A stretch of DNA of 64,000 nt from Alligator mississippiensis (GCF_030867095.1 NC_081832.1:56157444-56221443); one strand, 5' to 3'. Counted from the first letter of the stretch, positions 1 to 11,990 are shown. Numbers and translations: made by a program. The notes: generated by a model from the letters alone, not told the origin.

Positions 1-700
1 TGTTCAGCCACTCCCAGATCCCCTGCTCCAGCTCCTTGTCCAACCATTTTCACTTCCAAAATTTTGTCTTTTCATCTCATCTGCCTTTCTCCTCTCCTTC
101 CTGGCTTGTAATTCACTTCTCTCTGGTGTCTCCTGCCCTTGTTTAGCACTAATTAGCTTCCATTTTCTCTTCCCAGACTAGTCTTGGTCTCCTATACCAT
201 CTGCCTCCTGATTCAGCTTTACCTATTCAGTCCTCACAAATCCTAACTCCTTAAATACATTTGTCTCCCCTTCCTCTATGCTCATTCCTAGTCTTCCCCT
301 TACTCATATCTGTTCTATCAGTGTTCTTCCCCACTCCCCTTGGCAGCTTAGTAGTTGATGCCCAGTGCCACCCTCACCTATTTTCCTCATCTGTTCCCAG
401 CCACAGCCTCCTTGTTTAGTCACTCCCATTCTGCCTCTCAACATGGCCGAGAGTCACATATATTGTCTAAGCAGTACCAGTTTCACCTCCTCAGCCTCAC
501 CACCCCAGCTCCTTATGACAGTTTCCCCACCTTCCAGTCTTGCAACTCAATCTACTCCTCAATCTACTGCTGCCTACCGAAACTTCCCCATGAATTCCTT
601 CTATCCTCTAAATTCAAATAAAATGGTTTCCTTCTCCATGAAGCCTGGACAACAGTTGGGAGACTCACTGAGACCATGGGAAAGATAGATTCCTACTCTC
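1..700. other. Pyrimidine-rich low-complexity stretch, no gene seen
   Basis: The + strand is strongly C/T-biased, with recurring phrases such as CACTCCCA, CTTGTTTAG and CTGCCTC. Two phrases near 8-40 and 410-440 resemble each other, so this may be a degenerate tandem array. Two short overlapping frames (355-621 and 365-688) are proline/serine-rich readings of the biased composition. I see no domain, splice-flanked exon shape or homology and do not call a gene. Confidence 0.4.
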
Positions 701-3700
701 AGTTTCACGGTACCCTGAGAGTGGTCCATGCACAGTCCAGGAGTTGTGAGGGTGTGAAACATGCTAAAGGAGATTGTAATCTTCTGAGTTGGTAGCTGAT
801 CAATTAAAAACAGACTTTACTGGGTATATGCATAATGAGATTTTTTCAAAGGCATATAACTAGGGCAAATTTGGGTAGATTTTCACAGCTATATAGACAG
901 ACATATCTTGAATAAAATCTCTGGGAACATAGAATTGTATACAGGGAACGACATTTTATCAGGAAGACAGTCCAAGCATAGGACAAGTATTAAATAGTCA
1001 TGGTTAGGAAAAAAAAGAAGCATACCAAGAAATGTGTCAATTCCTTTTCACGCACTCGTTTTTCTACGTTGTCTTGTGCAAACACTTTTAAACACATTTA
1101 ATGGCAGTCTCTCTTCAAGTCAAGGCAAATGATATAGAAAAGCACTGTTCTCAAAACTGCCATTAATATAGTTTAGTCCAATCTCTGAGTTTAATTGACA
1201 GTGTCATGAAATAAATGTAGGAATATGTCCTCACTCTCTACAGTTTAAAATCCACACTCTGATGCCACATCTTTTGCTGCTGAATGCTAGTAAGAAATAA
1301 AACCTCATATGCCAACCCCCTTTGTATCAGATCAGCAAAGCTAAAAGAAGGTTGATTTGAGTGTTGCTTCTTTGACAGCACACAGCAAACCTAGTGGAAG
1401 AGAGATATTCGTGTATATCTGGGTGATACTGTACAATTCATTAAGCTAGAGTGGCACCAAGTGGCCAGCAACTGAATTAGGGCCTCAAATATATATATTT
1501 TTTTTCCTTCTTCAGTTCACTGCAGGCCCCATTTGCCATATTATTAGTTAAAACAAAATGGCTCAGCAGGTCACTTTTACTGGGGAGTCCAGATGGATTC
1601 ACTAGAAATCCTGCTTAATCCACACGTGCAACACTAACAAGGAATAAAATTTTCTATACAGTATGCTTAAGTGGATGAAACTCGGAATTACTCAGTAGAT
1701 AAAGAACATACAAATGCCTGTTTCAAGCTGACAGAGAGCTATGGTACCCTGATTTTACTGATATGGTGGAGCTACAATCACTGGATTTCAATGAGCCAGA
1801 GCAATGAGATTGGAGGCAGAAGGGTAGCTTCAAGCCTTTGAACAGTTCTTTAAGTCTATGAAACACAGTATTGGCCATTGTGTATCATCCATCATTTTTA
1901 TCCTTTATCCATTTAGCACTTATGGTATGTGCTTTATTTTTTTTTCTCCGTTTTCCTTCCTTTCTTGAAATGTCTCACACATTGTTGCTTCTTCCAGTAT
2001 TTCAGAAACAAAATGACTGCAACAACAAAAAAACTACCTACCTTCAAAGACCAGTGTCAGGCATTGGATTTTCCCCTGTGGTTAGAGGTAATAAACGTAC
2101 ATCATTTTATCTCTACAATGCAGCACACTTGTAATCAAATCTGAAGGGGGAAAGGGAGACAGAGAAGTGTTCTGGAGAACAAAAAACCATAGAGATCTCT
2201 TGTATTTCTAAGTGCCAAAAATATGGAACTGCTTAAAGGGAACTATAGTCCATTATGCCTATAGAGTTTGAAAAAAAATGTTTCCCTCATATACTTATAT
2301 TGTCTAACCGCATTCTTTAATTGGAAAAAGGGACAGCTAAGAAGAGTGTTCATTCCAATGAAATAAACCTTCTGGTGCTAAATACTTGTTGGCTTCTTTG
2401 TCCCAGATTGCGATTTTGTCACTCCCAATGGTGTAGGTATGTTGGGAATAGAAAGAGGTGTTATCATTTAAAAAGGTAGAAAAGTATTAATGGTTCTCTC
2501 ACACAGAGAGAAAACAACTAAAACCACAAGTGTTGAAAATGCTTATGAATGTGAAAAACAATTTAAAATAATAATACTGACATGGGTTTTTTTAAATGCT
2601 GTAGTATAATGTCAGACCTGCCTACTGAAACTACATTCTGTATCAATTATACCAGCTTGCAACTGATTTAAATGATTAGAGAAAACAAGAGTTCTGGAGA
2701 AGTAGTCTACTGGAAAAATGGAGGCTTAATAAAATAAAGCTTTCTTCTACTACTCTGTGCATCGCAATAATGTACTGTAGTCTTAATCATCATGCACTAA
2801 TAATATAGAGATTACAGACCAGATCCTCAGCTGGTGTGAACCAGGGTAACTCCTCTGAATTAATTTTAACAGCAGCCAAAGATCTGAACCTAATCATTCC
2901 TCCCATTAGAGTCATTAAGAGCAAAATGGAACCTTATGACAATTTCAGATGCTTAGGTTGTTAACAACAGATTAATCATTATATTACAACACAGGCCATA
3001 AATTCTGGCTCCCCATTTGGAAGTCAGAACTAATTCAGCAGCTAAAATATTGGAAGAAGTGAAATTTAAGATGTAAGGAGACAGGAAGTTAGTGTAAATG
3101 AGGTACTCCAGCTGCATAACCCATATAACTGGTTAACACTATGTGGATAAACACAACTATATGACTGGCTTAGGCCCCATAAGTCTCACCAATAAAGCTG
3201 TGTTGTTAGTACTTGGCTGATAGTATACCAGGAACATATTTGAGTGGCAAGAAATGATAAGGAACAGTGGATTTGACAAGTTGCAGTCTCCCCACAAAGT
3301 AGTTGATTTAAATTAAGTTAATGGAAATGTTTCATCTGGTTCAAGAGAAGCTAGACAAGGTGCTCACTGTTCCCTAAAATGGTTTGGGTTGGAATATCAA
3401 AATGATTTTAGGCATCTTGAAGTGTTGTCTTCAGATGAAATATAAAGCAGAGATACTGAGTCCTCCACCTTATTAAAGATTGTGACATATTTTGTAAAAT
3501 TAGGATATTTAAACACTGAATCTGGGCTAAACTTCAGTCCACATGAATACATTCAATTTAATTTGCTATGGAAGTTTCAGCCAAACTTCCTCACTTCTTA
3601 CCTTAAATCACAATGAGGCATTGTTCCAATCTGTTGAACAACTACCATTTTTCCATTCCAGTGTGAGTAAACTGATCCATCATCTCTATCCCACTATGTC

Positions 3701-6700
3701 AGCTAATTGGTGGGTGTAATTAGTGAATATTTGCAAGCTGCTTTGAAATCCACTGATTAATTATCATCATTCTTACTACTTCACACTGTTAAGAGGCTTT
3801 GTTTCTGAGCATGCATGAAAGTTTTCAGACCAGTTTAGTTCTGTTTGATTTCTTATATCCCATGTTCACTCTAATCACATTTTCATGAAAAGCAAACTTC
3901 CCTGGGACTCTTCAGTCTGTTCCTGAATGACTAATTTGCTGATGTCTGCAAATAAACTTTGACAACAGACAGACAGAGTGCTGAGAACACTGCTATCATG
4001 CTGACCAATATTGTTTCATTGCTGCCTTGTGCTCCCCCACCTATCTCTCTAAAGCCACTTGCTGTCTCTTCTTCACAGTTAGGCTTGATCAAATAAGAGT
4101 CAGTTCCTTAGAAATAAAACACTGCAGAACCTAACTTCTAGGTGTCTGACCTCAGGATTAGGTGCTTAGCTTCCCTGTACAATGCATGGAGAAAGTTATA
4201 AGCTGTTCAGAAGGGCAATCCAAAAAAATCTGTACATGAGCAGGCAGCCACTCATAGCTATCCTACTGGAAATGATAAACACAGCAGTGTATTTCCACAG
4301 TTTAGGAGCTTGACTTTTTTTTTCCACTTTGGAACCAGAATCTGGTGTCCTCTTCTGAGGGTAGATTTTTCAAGGAAATGAGCACTGGACACTAAAAAGT
4401 GGTGGCCTCACCTCCTTTCCTTCACAGAAGCCTAGCACTTGCCCAAAAAGTGGGAGACCTAGGTTCAGTGAATCTCCTTGGCCCAATAGGGTTTAAGCCC
4501 ATGTCTCAAATGACAGTGCCCAAACCATCATCTAGATGGGGGTGGAGTCAGAAAGGAATGCAAGATTCATAGAGCCAAAGACAGAGAGAACATGACTCTG
4601 CAAACCCAGAAATAAGGCATGCACTCAGGAAAGGGAATTTTGGGCTCCAGTTCATGCTCTGGTTTATCTAATGACAGATTCATAGAAATTGCTTAGAAAT
4701 TTCAATTCTAGACTTAGTAGCTTTAAAAGGAGAATAATCTTACATCTACCTGTATTCTATTTTAGAAACCAACATTGATTTATTAACCCAGCCTTGGGAA
4801 TAGTGACATTATTTCTGTTCTGTATTTCCATAGCACCTAGCACAATGAGGATTCAAAAAATACCTAATAACAAGGAAACAGGACAGAGTTGTTTCTAAAG
4901 ATGACAGTTTCTATGAGCACATCTCAGTAAGGGAGCTAGAGAGAGAATACACACAATGTAGTGTTCATTGAGTTTTGGGGAGCAGTCATTAGCACAGCAG
5001 TCATTCTTTTGGACACATCTGGGGTGATAGTGCGTTTTACAGTAGCACACACCTTTTTTGCAATACAACCACTTGAATGGGATGTGCTTGTGAATATAAG
5101 AATTCTGCCTACCAATTTATTGCAAATGAGAGGGTGCATGTTGTGCTTTATTTTGAATTCCCTGATAAATGAATCTTTATCCTGGGATCAATGGATCTGG
5201 ATGAATGGCAGACTAAAGCACCGACTGCGTTCTTACAAGGAGAATTATCTTAAATCAGATCTCCTTTGTTTGATGAAACCTAAATTGCAGAGGGAATATT
5301 TAAACATCCAAGGAGAAAATCCATAGATAAGCTACCACAGGCTACATTTAGCAGAACTAATTGTCTTTATCGCTGCTTCTTGCAGTCCAGCATCTAATAG
5401 AATGCTCAGTCTAGATATCAAAATATGGCACTGTTAATATCTTCTGATCAAGATTTCCTGATGATTGGACTTCAGTATTACAAAAGTGTTGGCATTTGGA
5501 TGGCTTAGCAAATAAAACTTCTATTTGCATGTGGATCCCCAACCCAAGTTGAACCTGCTATCCTGAGTGAGATTAATGTACTGAATGAGATTAAGTGAAA
5601 CCAGCAGCAGATACACTCTAACCTCTCAGCTCAGTTGGCTATCCTTACTCAAAGAAGGACAAACTACTCTTTTCACGGAGATCGATTTGCCTCATCATCT
5701 TTAAGGATGCTCCTTTAGCCCAGGAATATATATTTGGCATATTTTGGCTTAGTGAAACATTCGTGTTCATAAGTGTTTATAGCCCATTTCAAAGAGTTCA
5801 GCACATGTTCAGACAGCAGTACAGAATTGCTGACAACTGCATTCCAAGTCTATTGTATGGACAGTAATATATGCATATTGGGTCAAATTCCTTATTTGCC
5901 TGCACCTTCAATAGTCATTTATTGCCATGCATAAAAACAGAATGGCAGCATTTCACCCACATTTTACATAGATCTAAATGACAATAAACAGTCAAGGCAG
6001 CATAGAACGAGGCCTATAACAGATATTGCTGTATTTATCTGTCCACGCTTGTTTTTATTTGCTGTTCTCCAAGTGTTAAAACTGGCTGAAATATCTAAAA
6101 GACCACTAATTACCATTCTAAAAAAGAGAGATAATTACTAGGAGTTTCTCTTAAAAGTCATCCTACTTAGAGATGAGTAATCACTCACTACTTGTTTACA
6201 AATGGATTTGGTCTCATGCATAATGATGATGACAGATGTTTCTCTGCCCGTCAAAATCAAACTTTCAACGTTTAGTTGATTTCTTTTATGAAAACCATAG
6301 TTTTTTTTCTGGTAAAGTTTGCAATGCAATTCCCATAAAACACTCAATTTTGACCCTTTCTCAAAATCCAAAACGGGCAGGGACTCTGTAACCAGTACAT
6401 AAGAGCTGTGGACAAAGTGGAATGTTCTATCAAAGTTAGAGAAAATTCAACAAGTATTCCTGAGTTTATAGTGTCAAGTTATAAATGTTCCTTTTGTTTA
6501 ATTATTTGTCAACTTTTTGTAAGCAATAATATAGAAAAGAGGAATGGAATTAATGTTTTTTTGCTCATATCTCACTCCACCCCAGCTCTAGTGAATAGAT
6601 CTAAAGCTTGATTCATTTAAATCCAATTTTAAAAGTTATTGGCTGCTCCTTTAGCAAAGCCACAACAAACTACAAGAGACCTTCCTTTTTTTTTAAAGCA

Positions 6701-7688
6701 ATCTCTCCTGCATAAAGAATAGAGACAAAACGAAGTTGCTAGGGAGGCTCAAAACAATCACTAGAAAGGATCACCAATGGAAAGGGGAATTTTACTACCA
6801 AAGATGAAGTCATTTATACATGCCATCTGTAATTCAGAGATTGATAATTCTCAATTGATGACATCCCAAAATTAGAGGAGTACATCAGTTTCCAGGAGGG
6901 GGGGGAGGGGAGGGTTGGCATTCCCTAGCAAGAGAGAGCGAGACAAGAAAAGAAATAAATCTGTTACAAATGTTTTATCTACTCAAGATCTAGCAAACAG
7001 GGACAATGTTTTGTTACCTAGAGTCCAATTTTAAAAGTTATTAAGATTTTAATAGGCTTACTGGAATGGCACGTTGGCTCTGACAACCTAATTTAGGCTC
7101 ACTGGCAGCTCCTGAGATACTGCATTGACTGCTGAAGCTGGCCAGTTAAAGTAAACTCTTTGCATCAGAACAGCCACAAACCAAAATTAAGTCTTCAAAA
7201 TAAGTGAAGTTAAAGGTTCTATATGAGACTGAAGAGCCTGGATACAGAGGCAGGAGCCAAATAAGCTTCTTGGATCAATCAAGATCATCATTGTAGGGCA
7301 GGAAACTCTGGGTAACTATCGTCTGTGAGTAGCCTGGGGCAAGATATTCCCCAATTAGACTTTGAGAGGGCTGTAAGCTGTTTAACACTAGTACTAAAAT
7401 GGGGGTTAGAGGGAACTATATAACAGAAGCATTTTTGAGTATCATTAGAGCAGTGTATCTACCATCTTGGGAATGGAGCAAGTGAGTGTAGCGAGGGACA
7501 TTGTCCTTGCCTGCAGAGAGGCCCTCTGCATTCCTTAGCAGGCACAGGAGTGAGGTAGTCTTCAACAATATCTCAGCTACTTTGAAAGACTGATTATTTT
7601 TACTGATGTGCTTATTCTGGGAACATCATTTTGATAATTTTAGTCCCACAAAATGAGGCCAAAATAAGACACAAGAAGTTCTGAAAAG
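701..7688. other. Anonymous AT-rich noncoding DNA
   Basis: I see no gene, RNA gene or recognisable transposon here. A 121-codon frame at 4961-5326 and its antisense partner at 4936-5139 have no motif I recognise and no supporting codon pattern. A short G-rich run lies near 6896-6915. A few polyA/polyT runs are present. The stretch may contain old repeats too diverged to recognise by eye. Confidence 0.5.
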
Positions 7689-7695
7689 CAAGCTA

Positions 7696-8578
7696 TAGGG
7701 ATGTGCAAAACTGGCCATATTCGATTTGGATTCAGATTCAGCCTGAATTGGGGACAGTGATTTGATTTGTTGATTTGAATTACTGTCCCCAATTCGATTT
7801 GGCTGAATCTGAAGATTCAGTGTTGATTTGGAGAGTCAGAGATTGGGCCATAGACACAGCTTTATTTCTTTTTCTACACACCTCGAAGAACCAGGCATGG
7901 CTCATGAATGCTGTGATGGTGGGGCAGATAGAGTGTGCCACAGGAGTGTGGGGGGGGGGCTCCCTGCATGCTTGGCGGTCTGCCACTGAGCACACCAGGG
8001 GGGCCCCCCGGCTCAGTGGTCGGATAGAGTGTGCCACAGGAGTGGGGGGGGGGGGGGGGGCTCCCTGCATGCTTGGCGGTCTGCCACTGAGCACACCAGG
8101 GGGCCCCCCTGGCTCAGTGATTGGCTGCAGGGGGATCCCAGGTGCCCTCCCGCAGACCCAGGAAGCACCAGTTGCCAAGCTGGAGGGGCATGGCAGGGCA
8201 TGGGAGGGCCCCCCTGCACACTCCCTGGCAGACCCAGAAGTGGACTGGAAGTACTTCTGGTCCACTTTCAGGTCTGCAGCCAAACATGCTGGGGACCCCT
8301 CCCCCACACCCATGCTCCTGTGGGATCCTCCACCTGTCCCAGCATCTCAGTTTTCACAAACCGCCTGGTACATTGAGGTCTGTAGAACAAGCATTTAAAG
8401 CTGTGTCTATGGCCAAACTGTCAAACCTTTCCGAATCTCTCCAAATCTATTTGAAGGGTTCCAGTTCAATTCAGAGATTAAAGGGTCTCCTGATCGATTC
8501 AGGTTTGGAGATCTGGCCACCAAATCAAGCCAAATCTCTGCCAGATTGAATCCTCTACCTAAGCTTCACACAGCCCTA
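7696..8578. mobile_element. Non-autonomous TIR transposon (hAT-like), 883 bp, with target-site duplication
   Basis: The left end TAGGGATGTGCAAAAC and the right end GCTTCACACAGCCCTA are inverted copies (TAGGGMTGTG core). The inverted similarity continues inward: CCATAGACACAGCTTT near 7850 pairs with AAAGCTGTGTCTATGG near 8398. The element is flanked by CAAGCTA at 7689-7695 and 8579-8585. Shifting the left boundary by one base gives an 8-bp duplication, CAAGCTAT. An 8-bp duplication fits hAT; the superfamily call is inference. The body has G-rich tandem copies and a perfect-looking palindrome around 8229-8277 (CCAGAAGTGGACT... against its complement). No transposase is encoded; the 207-codon frame at 7775-8398 is a reading of the repeat body. 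Confidence 0.8.
7926..8125. repeat. Tandem duplication (about 96-100 bp unit, two copies) with G-runs
   Basis: Two adjacent units begin GATAGAGTGTGCCACAGGAG, continue through a poly-G run of 9 or more and then of about 18 bases, then CTCCCTGCATGCTTGGCGG, and end in CACACCAGGGG followed by a C-run. The copies start near 7927 and 8023. Apart from G-run and C-run lengths they are nearly identical, so the duplication looks more recent than the transposon carrying it. The long G-runs are likely sites of assembly or sequencing length error. Confidence 0.85.
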
Positions 8579-8736
8579 CAAGCTATATATAAATAATCTT
8601 ACATCCCTGGCATGCAGCAATTATATTTTGTGATTATCACTGCTAGTACATGTTGAAGTCACCCATTGTAAAAGTAAGCAAATGAGGCATAAAGAGGGCC
8701 TCGAGAGGCAGGAGCAGGCATTACCTGCTTGACATT

Positions 8737-9262
8737 ACCTCTGAAAGATATAGGCAGATGTTCAGGGCATAGAAGAAGAAGGAGGAGAAGACACCTAAGG
8801 CCCTGTTACAAAGATTAACAGACTTATTAAATAGGTGGCTAAAGCCAACAGTCACATCCTTGGAGGAAGTGATTGATATGATCGTATTAGAACAGTTCCT
8901 TACTGATTTAGAGGAAGGCACACAGAGGTGGGTCAAGTGCCATCATCCCAAGATATCTAGAGAGGTTGTGCGGTTGGTAGAGGATTTTGAGTGTGCACAG
9001 GAGGAAAGGGCTCATGAAAAATTGGACAGGCCCAATCATAGTATAAGTGGGAAGATGGGAGAACGCTGGGGAGAGCACGATAGCAAGGGACTCCACCGGC
9101 CAACGATGACAGGAGTCACCTGCTTCGATGCAGAAAGAAAGGGCACATGGCTAGGGATTGTCCAAATAGCCTGCACCTGTATAGTTCAGAAATATATATG
9201 TGGCACGAAGGGAAGAATGAGTCCACAGTTGCATGGGAACAACCCCCGGTGGAGATGATGGA
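8737..9262 (+). pseudogene. gag: gag remnant: SCAN-like capsid C-terminal domain plus CCHC zinc knuckle
   Basis: From 8737 the frame reads a motif series typical of SCAN domains: SERYRQMFRA, then ALLQRLTDLLNRWLKP, then MIVLEQFLTDL, RWVKCHHP and VRLVEDFE, ending at 8991. That is about 85 codons, the usual SCAN length. One in-frame stop (8770-8772) interrupts it. Near 9121-9161 lie the parts of a C-x2-C-x4-H-x4-C knuckle, but the first Cys is out of frame with the rest because of a 1-base deletion at about 9124-9128. In retrotransposons this region multimerises Gag and binds RNA. The homology between Gmr1-like Gag and the vertebrate SCAN domain is published; here it is read directly. No zinc-finger array or KRAB box follows, and pol follows instead, so this is gag and not a host SCAN-ZNF gene. 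The N-terminal half is absent. Confidence 0.82.
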
Positions 9263-9317
9263 TTGTAGTCTGCAGAGAGTAGCAGAGGGACAACAGCGGG
9301 CTAAGCCGTCACTGTTG

Positions 9318-9600
9318 GTGTAAGTGGCAGGGCATGTGGTCTGGGCAATAATAGATACTGGATGTGATCAAACCATGGTCCAAAAAGGGTTAGTACCCTT
9401 TATGTGAAAAGGTGAGGTTGACACCCATACGGATGGTATGTTTGCATGGGTGAGGCTGCATGTACCTAAGGATGAAAGTCCAGCTCACAATAAGAGGGGT
9501 CATGTGAGAATGGCCAGTGGGGATAGTTGATGATCTGTTGCACCCTATGATTGTGGGTCAGGACTGGCCAGAGATATATCAATTGTTGGCAAAGGATCAG
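9318..9600 (+). pseudogene. pro: Retropepsin-like aspartic protease remnant
   Basis: The stretch from about 9333 reads VAGHVVWAIIDTGCDQT, with the catalytic DTG triad at 9354-9362 intact. It continues to an HPMIVGQDWPE segment near 9541-9575, the usual C-terminal part of Ty3/gypsy proteases. A stop codon precedes the block (TAA near 9321), and there are further stops around 9403, 9528 and 9601. The enzyme would have cut the Gag-Pol polyprotein in the particle. Its place between the CCHC knuckle and integrase matches the expected order. Function is lost because of the stops, although the active-site triplet itself is unchanged. Confidence 0.7.
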
Positions 9601-9795
9601 TAGCAAGCGGGTCCTAGTGAGGGGCTGATAGGCCAGGAAAATGAAGATGGGTCAGACAGGGAGGATGCTGACCTATGGGATATGATTGCATTTGCTGGTG
9701 GGGTGCAATTCCGGGAAGCGCAATGGGAAGAACCGGCATTCTGAGCTGCCTGGGAGTCGGAGATTGCCAAAAGGAACCAACAGGTGGTATGTCCA

Positions 9796-11060
9796 GAATT
9801 GTGCAACCAACTGCCATGGTGTGAGGTGAGAAAAGGCATGTTGTATCGGCTTAAAAGGGGACGGCGAGATGATGAAGTGTTAGCCCAGATTATGGTACCA
9901 CAGGCTTATCACCATAATTTATTGTGACTGGCCCATGCTCACCCACTGGGGGGCATCTGGGTAAAGAGAAAACTATAGCCTGGGTGACATGTAGTTTCTT
10001 TTGGCCCGGGTGTTACCAAGATGTAGAATAGTTTTGTAATTGATACCCTGAATGCCAGAGGGTCAGTGTAAAGAAATCCTCTAGAGTGCCCTTGCAAGTT
10101 ATGCCCATAATTTCTGAACCTTTCACATGCGTAGCCCTGGATGTGATTGGCCCACTCCCCAAAAGTGTGGGAGGGCATCAGTTTATATCAGTGCTGATTG
10201 ATTATGTAACTAGGTATCCTGAGGCAGTGCCCCGGTCATGAGTTCAAAAGTAGCGGAGGAATTGTTGAATTGGATTTCGAGGGTGGGACTGCCACAGGAG
10301 ATCATTACTAACCAGGGAATTAATTTTATGTCTCATGTGATGAGGAGATTGTGCCAAGTATTACATATTAGGTGCCTGCATACAGCAATTTACCACCCCC
10401 AGATGAATGGTCTGGTGGAGCATTTTAATGGGACATTAAAGGCCATGTTGAGGAGGTGCACCCAGGAGGACCCGAGACGGTGGGATTTGTTGATCCCGCC
10501 GTTATTGTTTGCGGTTAGAGAGGCGCCACGGGCATCGTTAGGGTATGCACCATTTGAGCTGGTATACGGGCATACCCCATGGAGCTTATTAGATGTAGTT
10601 TATGAAGAGTGGGAAAAGGAGGGGAATGAAGGAACAGCCCCTTCTCGGTACGTGACAAACCTCAGAGAACGACTTATGAAGGTGAACCAGGTGGCAGGTG
10701 ATCACCTGAGGAAGGCTCAAATGAATCAGAAGCAGCAGTATGACAAAGGGGCCAAAGAAAGAGAGTTTCAGGTGGGGCAGAGGGTATTGGTCCTATTACC
10801 CAGTTCAACTAGTAAATTTCTGACTTGCTGGCAGGGGCCGTTCCAGATCGTACGCTGGGTGGGTCCAGTAGATTATGAAGTATTATGGCCAGGACATCGA
10901 AGGGATAGGCAGATATTTCATGCTAACCTGTTGAAGTTGTGGCAGGAGCCAGAGGGATTGTTGGCCACCCCTATCCCAGAGAAAGAGGAGTTTGCAAGGG
11001 AGTTGGGAGACGTGGGGACAGACAGGTTCAACTTAGAGGCACTAGGTACAAGATCCAGTT
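9796..11060 (+). pseudogene. int: Integrase remnant located upstream of RT
   Basis: The N-terminal zinc-binding part reads around 9835-10060 (GMLYRLKRGR, AYHHNLL, HPLGGHLGKEKT), with an internal stop at 9925. The core has the first catalytic Asp in ALDVIGPLPKS (codon 10140-10142). The second site reads ITNQGINF with Asn where Asp is expected (10310-10312), and the Glu is in HPQMNGLVEHFNGTLK (10418-10420). The second and third sites are 35 residues apart, the D35E spacing of retroviral and gypsy integrases. A frameshift lies near 10230-10238. The C-terminal module contains LTCWQGPFQIVRWVGPVDYE (GPY/F type) and runs without a stop into the RT leader. Integrase would insert the cDNA into chromosomes. 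The Asp-to-Asn change and frame breaks make this copy inactive. Confidence 0.85.
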
Positions 11061-11990
11061 TGATGGAGAGGCAACTAGGACAGTTGAGGAAGGTACTAGA
11101 GAAATTCTCTGATGTATTAAGTGAAATTCCAGGGAGAACAAGGGATGCAGTGCATGGAATTAAAACACTAGAAGGGGCTATTGTGTGGGAAAGGTGGAGA
11201 GGCTACCACACCACCATTATCAGGCAGTGAAGGAGGAAATAGGAAAGATACTTCAACAGGAAATAATTAAGCACTCTAGAAGTCTGTGGAGAAGCCCTAT
11301 AAGGATGGGTCACTCCATTTGTGTATAGATTTTCGTAAGCTCAATGCTATCACCCAGTTTGATGCTTTTCCCATGCCTTGGGTTGGGGAGTTGCTGGAAA
11401 GGATAGGGCAGTCTGAATTTATCTCCACCTTTGATCTATCCAAAGGATATTGGCAGATCACAGTAAGACCAGAAGATCAGGTTAAAACAGCATTTGGAAT
11501 GCCATGGGGACTCTGAGTTTTGCAGAATGCCCTTTGGCCTAAATGGTGCAGCAGCAACTTTTCAAAGGCTGATGGACTGGTTACTGGCCCCGCATCATGA
11601 ATATGCTGCTGCTTATATTGGTGATATAGTCATATATACCAAGACCTGGGGGCAACATCTAGCAGTGGTCCAAGCAGTTTTACAGGAGTTTAGGCAATCA
11701 GAATTGAGGGTAAACCTGAGGAAATGTATATTAGGACAGCACGAGACAGATTATTTGGGTTTTCGCGTGGGGCAAGGACAAATCAAACCCTTAGTAGATA
11801 AGGTGGAGGTGATTAAAAGTTATCAGGTCCCTCAAACCAAAAGACAAATGAGTTTTTCTCAGTTTAGCTGGGTATTATCGGTGATTTATACTGAATTTTG
11901 TGGATTTAGTAGTCCCGCTTACCAACATGATCAAGGGGAAGGGGAATGGGCCCATACGGTGGACAGAGCTACAACAGCAAGCCTTTGAGG
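11061..11990 (+). pseudogene. pol: Reverse transcriptase remnant (Ty3/gypsy type)
   Basis: The RT leader begins in the same frame as integrase (KVLEKFSDVLSEIPGRT, near 11090-11140) and breaks at the stop ending at 11230. The palm then reads KDGSLHLCIDFRKLNAI (11303 on) and FISTFDLSKGYWQI, where the Asp is the motif A metal ligand. A frameshift near 11510 separates this from RMPFGLNGAAATFQRLMDW. Motif C at 11614-11625 reads YIGD where YxDD is expected, so one catalytic Asp is replaced by Gly. LRVNLRKCILGQ and YLGFRVGQG (11700-11780) are the thumb-proximal gypsy motifs. The length and motif order match a complete RT domain. This copy cannot be catalytically normal. Confidence 0.88.

Noticed and set aside
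4961..5326. 121-codon frame as a possible host exon
   Set aside because: No recognisable domain, no clear splice-site pair and no codon signal; the antisense strand is partly open as well.
7775..8398. 207-codon plus-strand frame and 177-codon antisense frame
   Set aside because: Entirely within the 883-bp non-autonomous element, including its duplicated G-run unit.
8737..8991. Host SCAN-zinc-finger gene exon
   Set aside because: A CCHC knuckle, protease, integrase and RT follow on the same strand. No C2H2 array is present.
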